DNA of 64,000 nucleotides from Panagrolaimus kolymaensis. Lineage: Eukaryota; Nematoda; Chromadorea; Rhabditida; Panagrolaimidae. The translations under genes were made by a program, and so were the position numbers. Below are positions 23,101 through 35,700 of this stretch, piece after piece. The notes beneath the pieces were generated by a model. The model did no database searches, was not told the DNA's origin, and worked only from the letters and a program-made list of their open reading frames with translations. The stretch covers positions 806,001 through 870,000 of the forward strand of contig JAJQJQ010000060.1 in the NCBI GenBank assembly GCA_028622995.1, given 5' to 3'. Numbering within the stretch: the first letter of the stretch is position 1; each line of letters opens with the position of its first letter.

Positions 23101-26100
23101 GAATTCGAAAAAATAATGCCATGGCTTTAAAATTTTCGGCTAAAAAAAGCATATATAAAAACTTTTTACATTTTCCTTGCTTAAAACATACAAAAACAAA
23201 ATTTCCAGCAAAAAAATATACAACTTTTTTTAAATCTTAAAATGAATGCTAATTAGAATTTAAATATTTCTTTCAAGATTTTTTATTGTATTTAAAAGCA
23301 AAATCAAACTTCAAAAATTTTTAAATTTTAAAATAAAATATGCTAATTTCCACCAATTTTTTTTTCAGTTCCAAGATCTCGAACTCGAAAGTGAAGACGC
23401 ATCTCAAACATATGAAACCATTGGACATGGCCCTGGACAAATTCCTAAACCTCCGCCTTCTGTTTGTAGCGCCTCTTCATCCCGATTGGAATCAGGATTA
23501 ATTCGTGACACCGCTTCCGCTGCAGATGCCATAACTAAAATATATGCTTGTGCAACAATGTGGCATGAATCTCCTTTAGAAATGACTTGCATGCTTAAAT
23601 CCATTTTTCGACTTGATGAAGATCAATGTGCTCGTCGCAATGCTCAAAAATATCTTAAAGTTATCGATCCAGATTATTATGAATTTGAAGCTCACATCTT
23701 TTTCGATGATGCTTTTGATCAAAATGATTATGGCGAACCAGTGGTAAATAAATTTGTTAAACAATTAATAGAAAAAATGGATGAAGCTGCTTCATGCGTT
23801 CATCAAACTCAAATGCGTTTGAAACAACCAAAAAAATATTCAACTCCATATGGTGGAAGAGTTAGCTATGTATTGCCTGGAAAAAATCGATTAACTATTC
23901 ATTTAAAAAATAAAAGTCAAATTCGTTGCCGTAAACGCTGGTCCCAAGTTATGTATCTTTATTATTTACTTGGTTATAGACTTATGATGAAAGTAGGGGA
24001 TCAAGCTAGGAAAGAAATAATCGCGGAAAATACATTTATTTTAACTTTGGATGGTGATGTGGACTTTACTCCTCAATGCGTCCATTTACTTGTGGATTTA
24101 ATGAAAAAGAATCGAAGGTTGGGTGCGGCATGTGGAAGAATACATCCTCGAGGTTCTGGACTTATGATATGGTATCAAAAATTCGAATATGCTGTAGGTC
24201 ATTGGCTTCAAAAAGCTACCGAACATATGATTGGTTGTGTACTGTGTTCACCTGGATGTTTTTCCCTTTTTCGATCTTATGCCCTCATGGATGATAATGT
24301 CACGAGAAAATATGCTAGTAAATCCGAGAGACCCATCGATTATGTTCAATACGATCAAGGAGAAGATCGATGGCTTTGCACTTTACTTTTGCAACGAGGT
24401 TATCGAGTCGAATATTGCGCCGCTTCGGATGCTCTTACTTTCGCTCCTGAAGGGTTTACAGAATTTTTCAATCAACGTCGTCGATGGATTCCTTCAACAT
24501 TAGCAAATATTATGGATTTGCTTAAAGATTATAAAAATGTTGTTTCTGTAAATGAATCCATTTCAATTTGGTATATTATTTATCAATTGGTTATGCTTGT
24601 ATCTTCCATTCTTGGACCCGGAACTATTTTTCTTATGATTGTTGGAGCTATTTCGATTTCATTTAATATTGACACCAAAATCGCCCTGGTTATTATTACA
24701 ATTCCTATGGTATTTTTTTGTATCGTTTGCTTAGTTGGAGAACTGAATAAACAAATGTTATCCGCTCAAGTGATAGGGGCCTTATTTGCGATGTTAATGA
24801 CAGCTGTAATTGTGGGAACTTCGCTTCAAATTCAAAAGGATGGAATTATGTCGCCGCATTCAATCTTTTTATTCGCGGTTATCGCAAGTTTTTTAACGGC
24901 AGCTATTTTACATCCTCTCGAATTCACTTGCATCATCCCTGGAATTTTATATTTCTTAGCTATTCCATGCATGTATATGTTATTACCTATTTATAGTATA
25001 TGTAATTTAAATATCGTTACATGGGGAACACGTGAAGATCCAGCTGGTAAGTCTCTCCTTACTAATAATACCTATAAATTTGGGGTGTCGTTACAAAACA
25101 AAACTACGGTTTAAAAATAATCCAAAACCTCTCAAAAATAAAAAGAATTTTATTATTTAGAAAAATACTTATATTTTCTTGGATATATTTCCGCAATATT
25201 TCTTTTTGAGGATTATATTTTTAAACCAAAAAAGATAAGGACTTCATTTTAAATTAAAAAATTTCATCTTTTTTTTCTTGTTCAATACAAAAGAATGGTT
25301 TAAGTAAGAGTAGTAAGTAATGTGTGTGAGAAAGTGCTCGGATATAATCCTATAATTAAAAAAAAGTAGCAAAGCGTCATAGACTTTTTTTAAAGTAAAA
25401 ATAAGTTAATTTAAGTAAAAAAAATTTGGTGTTGATACTTTCTAAAAAAATTTTTAATAGTAAAATTATTAAATCTAATGTTACATTTTTTGTTTTTTAA
25501 GAAAATTAATAATCATTTTTAAGCCAATTTTTATACTATCATAACTTCCTTCCAATGAGCGCATTAAAATTACAAAAAATCAAAACACACAAAAAACTCA
25601 TAACAAAAAGAGAGAATAAAAATTCCGATGATGCGATTAATAATTATTTGCAATTTTTGTTAAAGAAAAACACATTTTTTGATTTATCATATTTTCCGGC
25701 ACTTTGGATTTTACTTTACTTTTGAAAAGCGAAAGAAAATAACAAAAAAAAAGCTTTATTTAGTCTTTTTTACCGATGAAAAAAAAAATATGGAAGAAAA
25801 CAATTTTTTGAGAGCCTTAAAAAATTAATTCTGTTTTTAATCAGCCTTTTTAAGATTTACCGATTTAGAACTTATAAATATGATAAGAAAAATAAAATAG
25901 GTTCTAAGTCGAGGGAATCAAAACCAAAAGCGTCTTTCTTTAATAATTGTTTTTCAATTTTGAAAAACCGATTTAGAAAATAATAAAAATTATTTTCATT
26001 TGACTAAAAGGTTTTTTTTTTGCTCGCTCCTCCACAAGAATTATAAACCAAAAAATAAAAAATACGATCAAAAAAATATAAATAAGCAACAAATAATTAA

Positions 26101-29100
26101 GGATTGAAAATTGTATTTTTGCTTGTAAACAAATAAAATCAGATTTTCGAAGTCTAAAGTGAATTTCAAATAAATGAGAAAACTTAACACAAAAAAGAAA
26201 AAAGTTAGAAAAATGCATTGAAAAAAAACTTTCAACTCATGAGTCATGACTAACCAATATCTCTAAATATAAATTTTGTGCTAACATAGCTCATAAAAGT
26301 TTTTAGAATTTAACAAAAAAAAAATTCTTAAAATTATATCCCAAACAACAAATTTTTCAGATGAAAAAGCCGAAAATCGAAAGAAAGGAACCAAATTTGA
26401 ACTCGTTGAAAATGGACTTGGTGAAGATGCTGAAGGAGATATGTCCTTTGGATGTGGAAGCGCTTGTCGTTTATTATGTTGCTTGAAACCAAATCGAATG
26501 GAAACTTCTCCACAAATTTGGAAAATTAATGAAGGATTGAAAGAAATTTCACGTAAACTTGAAAATCTCGAACGTAAAGCTAATGGCCAAAATCCATTGA
26601 GTTGTCGTCAATCAACTGGAATGCCTTCAGGTGGCTCAGATAAATGGAATGATTTGGAAGAGGATGAACAAGCTGAACGAGATGATGATCGAGAAATGAG
26701 GCAACAATCTTTGGATGCAATGAAGCATCGAAAAGGTAAACGAATTTCATCGGAAACTTGGCTCACTGAAGCTACATGCCTCCGTCGAGCTGAAAGAGAT
26801 CACCTTGAAATTGAAGAAGAACAATTTTGGAATGATATGATTGAAAAATATTTGGCGCCCATTCCTCCAGATCCAAAAGAACAAGAACGAATTAAAAAAG
26901 GTCTCACAGATTTACGAAATAAAGTGGTTTCCGCATTTTTCATGCTCAACGTAGTTTTCATTATTATTGTTTTGGTTCTTCAAATGCAAAAAGATTGTTT
27001 ACATATTGAATGGCCTTTAGGTCCCAAATTTAATCATACCATTATTCCATGTAATAGTGATAATCGACAAGAAATTTGGGTTATGACGAGATTGCAATTG
27101 GAACCCATTGGATTGGTTTTCCTTGTGTTTTTCATGTCCATTTTAATTATCCAAGTAAGTTGATTAAAAAATTATGAGACGAAAAAATTCAAATTTACAA
27201 AAACTTTACAAAGCTTTAAAAAAATTAAAAAAATCAAGACAGAAAATATTTTTTTTAAAGGTTAATAAAACTATTATTATTCAAATTTTTATTAGGAAAT
27301 TTTTTAATTTATTTCGCAGGGAGATATTTTGACCTGCAACTAAATTTGCTTAAAATCTGCCTTTCTCTGTATTATTTACCTGCGTTTAAATTAATTTCTA
27401 AAAATGAGATCCAAGAAAAATTTCAAAACCTTGGTGCTTTCTTTCTGTTTTCATTATGCTAATTTTATGTTTCTCGCAACAAAATTTTCATAAGTATTCA
27501 AAGAATTGGAGCAAATTCTGATATTTTTTTTATTCTCCATTATCGAAACACCGATTTTAACCCCTCAAAATTTTCTTTTTAGTTCTTGGCAATGTTAATG
27601 CATCGATTTGGTACTTTGGCTCATATCATCGCTTCCACCGAATTATTTTGTTTCCGTAAACAGCATGATAAAATTAGTGATGAAGATTTAGTGGTTCAAA
27701 ATGCTGTGGAAATTGCTCGAGAACTTCAAGCCATTCGAGGTGTGGATGAAGTTGAAGAGCCTCAAATACAGGTAAGAAAACTTTCTTTTCAATATCCACA
27801 TTTTTAAATTAAAAATATAAATTTTATAAATCTTTTTTTTAAATTTATTTTTAACCCCCATTTTTTACCTTTGTTTAACTTCTTAATTAAATAATGACCT
27901 CACAAAAATACTTTTTATAATTCGAACAAAAATGAAAAATAGATTATAGGATTTCAGTAATTAAAAAAAGAAAAACATTGTAGTATTTTTTTTTCTTTGT
28001 CGTTTTTTCTTTCGTTGTTTTGTATTTTGAAAACCACAAGAATTTACTGTGAAAAAAAACTTCTCTCATATTTGGAACAAAGCTTCTTATCTACGTAAAA
28101 TTTGGAATTAGTTTTTCTTTATCCAACAAACAAAAACAGCGACGACAAATTTTTTTTAAAGGGTAAAAAATTGGGTTTCGGAATTGTAATAAGATAGGAT
28201 AAGCTGCGGTGGTGAAACGAAAAATAAAATATTTTTGGAAACAAATCACACCAATCATACAATTTTTTTTGGTTTAGTCCTAAATTTTTATGCTGTACTT
28301 TAAAAGTAAAAAAAAGAGTTATGATGGAGTTCGAAGAAAAAACTTAAAAATTTAAACTCAAAATGATTCCAAAAAAAATCGAATGTGAAAAATGCAAATT
28401 ATTAAAATTATAAATTTTCGTGTGATTAGCTATAATTTAATTCTTAGTTTTGTAGAAAAGAGTTAATGGCATAAAATTCAAAAAATATACTATTTTTTAT
28501 TTAATTTACTTTATTTATTTCTTTGAAAATTCAAAAAAAGATTTTTCGGAAACTTTGATTTCCATTTTACAAAGTTTTTTTTATTATTTATTTTCCCCTT
28601 CTTTTTTTGTTGCTATAAAAAATATTGTAAAAAAGGTTAAGTCTTTCTTTACATTTTTATTTCTTATCCCACATAATAAAAATCTTTATCTTTTTCTTTA
28701 GCATTTGATTTTAAAGCTTATCTTCTTCCTTCAACAAAAAAGAAAGATTTAAAGCTTATCATCAATAAATAAGCAGCTTCTTCTTTTTTCTTGAATTTTT
28801 TTTTTCATTTGGTTTTGACACGTGGGCCATAATGAGCTTTTTTTTATTGTTATCTCACATCTCCTCTTTTTTTTTAATATCCCTCAAAAACAATAACAGC
28901 TTTAACATCCATAAAAATATTTGCTTTCCTTTTTTTTCTTCTCTTAAAAAACCAAAAAGTCAAAAGTGAGGAATCAAATCTAAAATACAAAACTGAAGAA
29001 AAAAATTAATCCAAATAGGATTTATTTTTTATTTTCTTCTTGTAAAAATGTCGTCAAAATTATGGAATTTTATATCTTTAAAAAATACTCACTTAACTTT

Positions 29101-29735
29101 TATTAAAAAATATATATAAAAATCTAACTTCCATATCTCTCCAAAAAAACACCTACACTCAAATTCCCGCCAATAAAAATAAACTAAAGTTACAGGAAGA
29201 ACGAGGAATAAGTCGAAGAAGAGTGGTACAAAATCTTGAATCATCACGTCGATCGATGATGAAACGACGAACAGAAACATTGGATGCCGCATTTAAAAAA
29301 CGATTCTTTGCATTAAATAGTGCAGAAGTAAATGATGAAGGAGCGATGGGTTTTGGTGGACGAGAAAAACGATTGACCCTTAGAAAAGGTACCATTCGAG
29401 CATTGGAACAACGAAGGGATAGTTTATTTGGGACTATTGATAAGCGAACTGTAAGTCATTTAAATATATTTGTAAATGTGTGTCTTGCAAAGAAAAATGA
29501 TAGTAATTAAAAATTTTAAAATTCTTGCAAATTTTTGTTACTATTGATTATTTTTTGGTAGTTTTTTAATGTTAAATTAATTTAAATATTTTTATTTCAG
29601 GATAATCCTTATACTTCCGCTTCTGAAAGTGAAGCTCAAGGTGCTCGTGGCCCTGCTCAACGACGTTTAGAACGAATATTTAATCATCAAGATAATGGTT
29701 CAATAAGAAGTAGTTTACCCGAATCGAGATTTTAA
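20172..29735 (+). CDS. chs: Chitin synthase
   Basis: Nine exons: 20172-20502, 20647-20814, 21324-22312, 22551-23054, 23369-25046, 26361-27154, 27583-27771, 29196-29450 and 29601-29735. They total 5043 nt, 1680 residues plus stop, in frame throughout. It is a membrane enzyme that polymerises UDP-N-acetylglucosamine into chitin (eggshell or pharynx in nematodes). The GT2 catalytic core in exon 5 shows L-D-G-D-V-D-F at residues 891-897, E-D-R-W at 996-999 and Q-R-R-R-W at 1033-1037. Several hydrophobic segments lie before the core (exons 2-4). A cluster follows it (about 1060-1220) and two more hydrophobic segments lie in exons 6-7. An acidic Glu/Asp/Lys stretch in exon 3 and a basic C-terminal tail flank them. 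The start is the first Met after the acceptor at 20079; the frame is open further up, so an upstream coding exon is possible. Introns 5 and 7 exceed 1.3 kb. I cannot tell chs-1 from chs-2. Confidence 0.95.
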
Positions 29736-32700
29736 TTTATTATTTATTTAAACCAATATTATTATTTTTATTTTATTAGAATTATTTTTGACTAACTAAA
29801 ACTCTCTTTATAAGACATTCCAAAAATTTGTCTAATATCGAGAATGTAAAAATATTTATAAAAATTAAATGCAAATAACTTTTTTTTATTTTTAAACGTA
29901 TTTTTTTAAAAATTAATTAAATTTATTTTATGCATAGTTTCTAAATTATTATATTTAAATTATCTTTTGTTTTTGATCATATTTTAAAAATTTTCTTTAT
30001 TTTTCTTTCAAAAAAAAAGTCTTTCCTTTATTCTTTTTTATTATCATCGGTGCTTTCAAAAAAATATAAATATTGGCTCAAATGAGATTTTCTTTTCTTT
30101 ATTTTTTTAAAATTTATTTTTAAAATCTTTCCTATTTTCTGTCTATCTATCTTTATTTATTATTTGTATAAAACTGGTGAAAATATAAAAATAATTAATT
30201 TTGCGTTTTTGTTCTTCCATATTATTTTTCTTTTGTAAATTTGTGTATTAAATTAATAAAAAAGAGATTACTAAAAATCGTAACTTTACTTATTTTTTAT
30301 GAGAAACAATAAATTGTCGATTGATTAATTTTTGAAAATTAAAGCGAGAAAAATCAAATATTAATTTAAAAAAGCAATATAATAAAAAATTATATGCGTC
30401 AAATCAAATAATTCCCATGCTTTTGCCCTTTTTACTCCGATTATTAATTACACTAACTTCCTCCTAACTTGCTTTTCGTTTATGGTTTATTTCTCAAAAT
30501 CATTATTTGTATTTTTAATAACAACAAGACTAAACAATGAAAAGGATAAAAAGAGCAATCAATGACTGCCACAAATAAAGGTAAGGCAAAAAAATGTATG
30601 TGTACCAATAAAGAAGGAAGTTATTATAGAACTAAAAATAATATCTTTTTAAAACAAATTTGCCTTTAAAATATATCTTTTGTTTCGTAAGTCTAAAAGC
30701 AAAAGAAAACATTTTTTTGTTGAACAAAGTAAATTATTAAAATGCGAATGATTCAAAAAGAAAAGAAAACAATTTGTGTTTTGATTTTTTTGAAGGTCGC
30801 TAAAACATTGAAATGATCGAAGAAAGAATTGAATCATCAAAAAGAGAAGAAAAAAGTTTTTCGAGAAAGAAAAAAGCTAAAAACTGACGACGTCTTTTTT
30901 TTAAAAAAAATAGTAATGTTTTTTTTTATTCTTTGAATATTTAATTTTTTGAAGTATTTTATTTTTAGTTAAATGAATTTTGGGGAATAAAAAAAAGTAT
31001 TTCTAGATACTTGAGTTAAGGGAAAAAATTGTCTGTAATCAAAAACTAATAAAATTTATTTTAAAAATATGTAATTGTGAAGAAAAAAAGGCTTACAATC
31101 CCGCTGTTAAAAAATGCATGAAGAAGAAATATATCCCGATTTTTACATGAAACCTAAAATCTCGATAAATCCCTCAAATTATTTCAAAAAACATTAATAA
31201 TAATAAAAAAGATTTGAAACAAAAACGTTTATTTTTTGGAAAAAAAAGTGGAAAAGCAAAGAAATGATTCAGAAACGTCGATGAAACTATTATCAAACAG
31301 CCGGCAACCGTTGAATCGAAGTTTTTTTGGGACGTTGTTTAAAAAAAAAAATTGGAGCATTAATAAAGGAAATGAATTTCTTTTTAGCAAAACTTTGAAA
31401 AAAAAATGTTGTTTTTTTTCGTTTTTTCTTTGAATTTTTTTATAACTTTTTTGTTTTTTAAAAGCTTTTTTTTTGGTAATTTTTTTTCTTATCGAAATTA
31501 ATGTGTGATTTTGATCCGACTTTCTCTAGTTAAGACTACAAAAAAAAATAAATTCATAAGATAATATTTTTTTACAATAAAAAAAACAGCGTTAATTACC
31601 ATAAAAACGCTGCCTTGCAGTTGCAATCCCCATTTAAAAACATTAAAAAAAATCAATATGTATTCGAAAAGAATTACAAAATATTGCCCAATAAAATACT
31701 TTTTCTTTAAACATTTATTATTTATTTATTTTATCAAAAATAATGTACAATTTTCAAACCTTGAAAACCACCAGATCAGTTAAAAAATATTTGTAAATAA
31801 ATTTTTAAATATTAGTATTACATCTTCGTGCCTGTAAAAACTCTTCTTTTTTCTTTAGGAAGAGAAATATCATAAAAGATGATGATGCCATGATTCACAA
31901 GTAGCAAGCGTTTTCTTTTCTTAAGAATGCTGACGAAGCTTCGGCAAGGTAACTACATGGACGTTGTTGCTTCAACGAGAGTGAAAAAATGAAAGAAAAC
32001 TTTTTAATTGTAAAAAAAAAACTTTTGAAAGCACGATTTTAATTTTTTAATTTTTTATTTCCTATCTTTTTTTTTGTATTTCATTTTTTAATGATTTTAT
32101 GGCTTTTTACAAAAATAAAGTGTAAATTAGCTAATAAAATTAGAAATTAATTTTCTATTCGATTGAAAAAAAAAACTAATGGAAACTTTATGAAATATAA
32201 ATTTTATGTAGCGTTTGAATACATGGAAAACAGTGTTCACTATTCTTCATAGGAACGTAACAATAAGCGGTGATGACCCTCTAAACATGTTGTGAAGTTT
32301 AAAATGTTCACCATGACCAAAACTCAAATTAGAATACATTTTTTCTTTATTACTTTTTTTGACGTTTTACAAATTGAATTAAAAGTCAGATGACTTTTTC
32401 TTTTATAATCAAACTTACTAATAAAAAAAAAATGATGCCTTGTGATATACAAATTGAAAACACTATTACAATAATAAAAGCAACCGAATTTTTAAAAAGT
32501 CGTTTATTTGTGGAAAGAAACAAATACAAAATTGAGATGAAATGATTCACAAATGACGATGAAACAGCCAGCATAGGATGAATCAATGATTTTTTTTGAA
32601 CAACGGTGAAAAAAAATGAGGAAAAGTTTGATAGGAAAAATAAGAAAAATATTATAGTTGTCTTTTTTTTCTTTGAATTTGTAATTTTTTTTTGCTTGTT

Positions 32701-35700
32701 TGTAAAATGTTTTTTATTGGTATTTTTTTATTATCGAAATCAAAGTCTGATTTTCACCATCTCTGAATGAACTCCAAAAAATAAAAATTAACGCAATTGA
32801 TTATATATATATTTATTTTTTTACAAAAATATCCACTGGAGATATTAACCAAATAAAAAGTCAATGTCGGGTTTGGCAGGAAGACAAGCTCAATTAAAAG
32901 TATCACATAAAAAAACATAATTTGTATTGCTGCATAAAATTATATATCATCTTGAAAAAATAACTATTTTTATTCTCATCAAAAATGCTGTTTTTAGGGG
33001 TAAATTAATTTTAAAAAGTTTCATAATAAATCGAATGCTAAACTATCCAAACTAAAATTTTGAATTTTTTTGCTTTGCATGTTTTTCAGCAATAAATTTC
33101 AAGAAAAATTTCGAAAACTGTATTTTTTATTCCTGATTTTTTTCTTCTCAAAAAAAAATGAAATACTAAAAATTACCGCATCTTTATACAAAACAATTTC
33201 CCTTTTGCATTATTCTTCTTTACTTTTTTTATTTTTGAACTTTTATGTCACTTTTTTTATTCTTTATGAAATAACCCCTTTTTTCATAACATCCACTTAA
33301 AAAAAACATAGATAGATATAATATAAAAAAGTGTCATAAAAATGGCATCATTAATAAGCACCTTTATATATACTTACTTTATGGCTTCATAACCTCACTC
33401 TTTTACTTTTTTGAGCTGAAAAAAATTAAAAGGCATGATGAGTTTAATTTTTCATTTTTTGCTTCCGTATTTTTACACTTTTTTTTTAAAAAAAAATTAC
33501 ATATTATTTTTATTATTTGTCACTTCCTTCTTTTTTTAGATACATAAAGGAACAAATAATTTAATTTTTTAATTTAGATTTTAGACGTCTTCTTTGTCGT
33601 CGTTGTCGTCGTAGGTTTAATAATTTTTTTATACATACTTACACACTTTTTTTGACACATTAAACAGGGAAATAAATGAAAGTGACTAACTAAACACATA
33701 CACACTTTTTTTTTTTGAGCCGAGAGAGAAGAAATAAAAGTTTAATTTTAAATAGTTCCGTGTGCGTTTAAGCTTTTTTAAAAAATTATGACAAAAAAGA
33801 GGATTACAGGCAAAAAATTAAAAAAGTGTATGTTTTTAAATTACTAAAAACAAAGAACAAGTTTTAAGCAAAATTATTTAATGACACACTTTCAAAGAAG
33901 AATATGAGATATTTAAATTTGAGTTTAAAAAAAAATACAATTAAAAAATTTTTTTTGAAAATTTTTAAATCCCTGAAAAGTTTATTTTCATAATTTTTTG
34001 TCCAAATTATTTATAAACATAAAAAGCAGCCACAAAAAAAGAAATGTTTGTAGGCTCCATTTTTACTTTAACACTTTAATTTTGTTTCATAAAAACACCT
34101 TTTACTTTAAATTTTTGACAGTTGAAAAAAAAATGTAAATTTCAAAATTAAATTACGAAAAAATTGAAATGTCCATGCAAAAGTGAACTAGGTGTTTACT
34201 TTGGTTTCGCAACCGCAATTTTTTAGCTCTCATTTTTAAAGGCATAACTTCTTGAATAATTTATATTTGGTGTCGAGACTTTGTAAAAAATAAATGAAGA
34301 AAAGCAGCTGAAAAAAAAAACAGGAGTTTGTAGGATCCAATTTTTTGAACTTAGTTTCGCAAACGCAGCTGCTCTAATTGGAAGTCCATGAACTCCATAT
34401 TTAACTTTTTTTTGTTTCGTAAAAACAGTTTATAAAAAATTATTCTGGAATCACTTCTTTTTGACTTTTGAAAGACTAAATAGTGGCATTTTGAAATTAT
34501 GTTTAAAAAAACTTAAAATTGTAAAACACCTGTAAAAACATGGTACTTTTTGAACTTTAATTTTGTCCTGCAAAAATAAAAACATCTGTGCAATTTATTT
34601 TATAGAATTTGGAAATCTTTGTCAGTAAAAAAAGTTCATCTTTTTTTTGGGGTTAATATTCTAACTTATTAAAATGATGTATCACCCATTCTGTGTTTTT
34701 TGTTTGTTTTCCATTTTCTTTTATAAGCTTTATTGTAATCTTTAATTTTTATAATATAAAAAAAAGAAGAAAAAATAAGAAGGAAGAATGCCATTAGAAA
34801 GGAAAGGTTAAAGGTGGCATCGCTTTTGTATGTACTTTACTTACTTTTATTTATTTTGTTAAATTTGCGAGGGTGGAAAAAGTGTGGTAGTAATTATTAT
34901 AGAAATAAGATAACTTGGATTTGGAGAAATTAATGGAAATTAAAAAACACTTAAAAAATTTGCAAAAATAAATAAAAACAATTACAAATTTTGAAAGATT
35001 AAATTACAAAAAAAGGCGTGCAATTTTTCTCCATTAAAAAACTCAAAATGCAAATTTTTCTTTTGTGTCGCAAAAACTAATTCTTTTTTCTATTTTTTTT
35101 TGCATATTTTTCCCTAAAAAAATTAAAAACCAAATACTGTATTTCTTACATTTTTTAAAAAGATTTTTTTATTGCTTAAAATGTTTTAAGCGCTTTATTT
35201 TTTTACGTAATATCTAAATATAAATATTTTTGTACTCTGTAGTAGTAATACATACATTCCTATTTTTAATTGGAGAAAGATTTTTCTGATCATAATTATA
35301 AAAAAGGTATAATATTTAAGTATTTAAGTATTTAAGTACTATGACCAAATAATGTGCGTAACAAAAAATAAAAAATTAATATTAAAGTATCAAAATTTTT
35401 TTGTCCAAATTTTTTAAAAAGAAAAATAAACAAAAAATTTTTTTAATCATTTAAATGCATTTTTTCTTTTAAAAATTAACAAATACAAGAAAAAAAATTT
35501 ATAGGTAAAAAACGAAATAAAAAAAATGAAATAAAATATATCAAATTTTGAACCCACAAATACAAAAATAAAATACACACATAATTTTTATATTTATTTC
35601 ATTTCATTTCTGTAATATTTAATAATCTCATGAAGAAAAAAAAGAAAGATAAAAATTGAAAGATGGTTTTGGGATTAGTGTTAAGGGTTTATAGTTGTTG

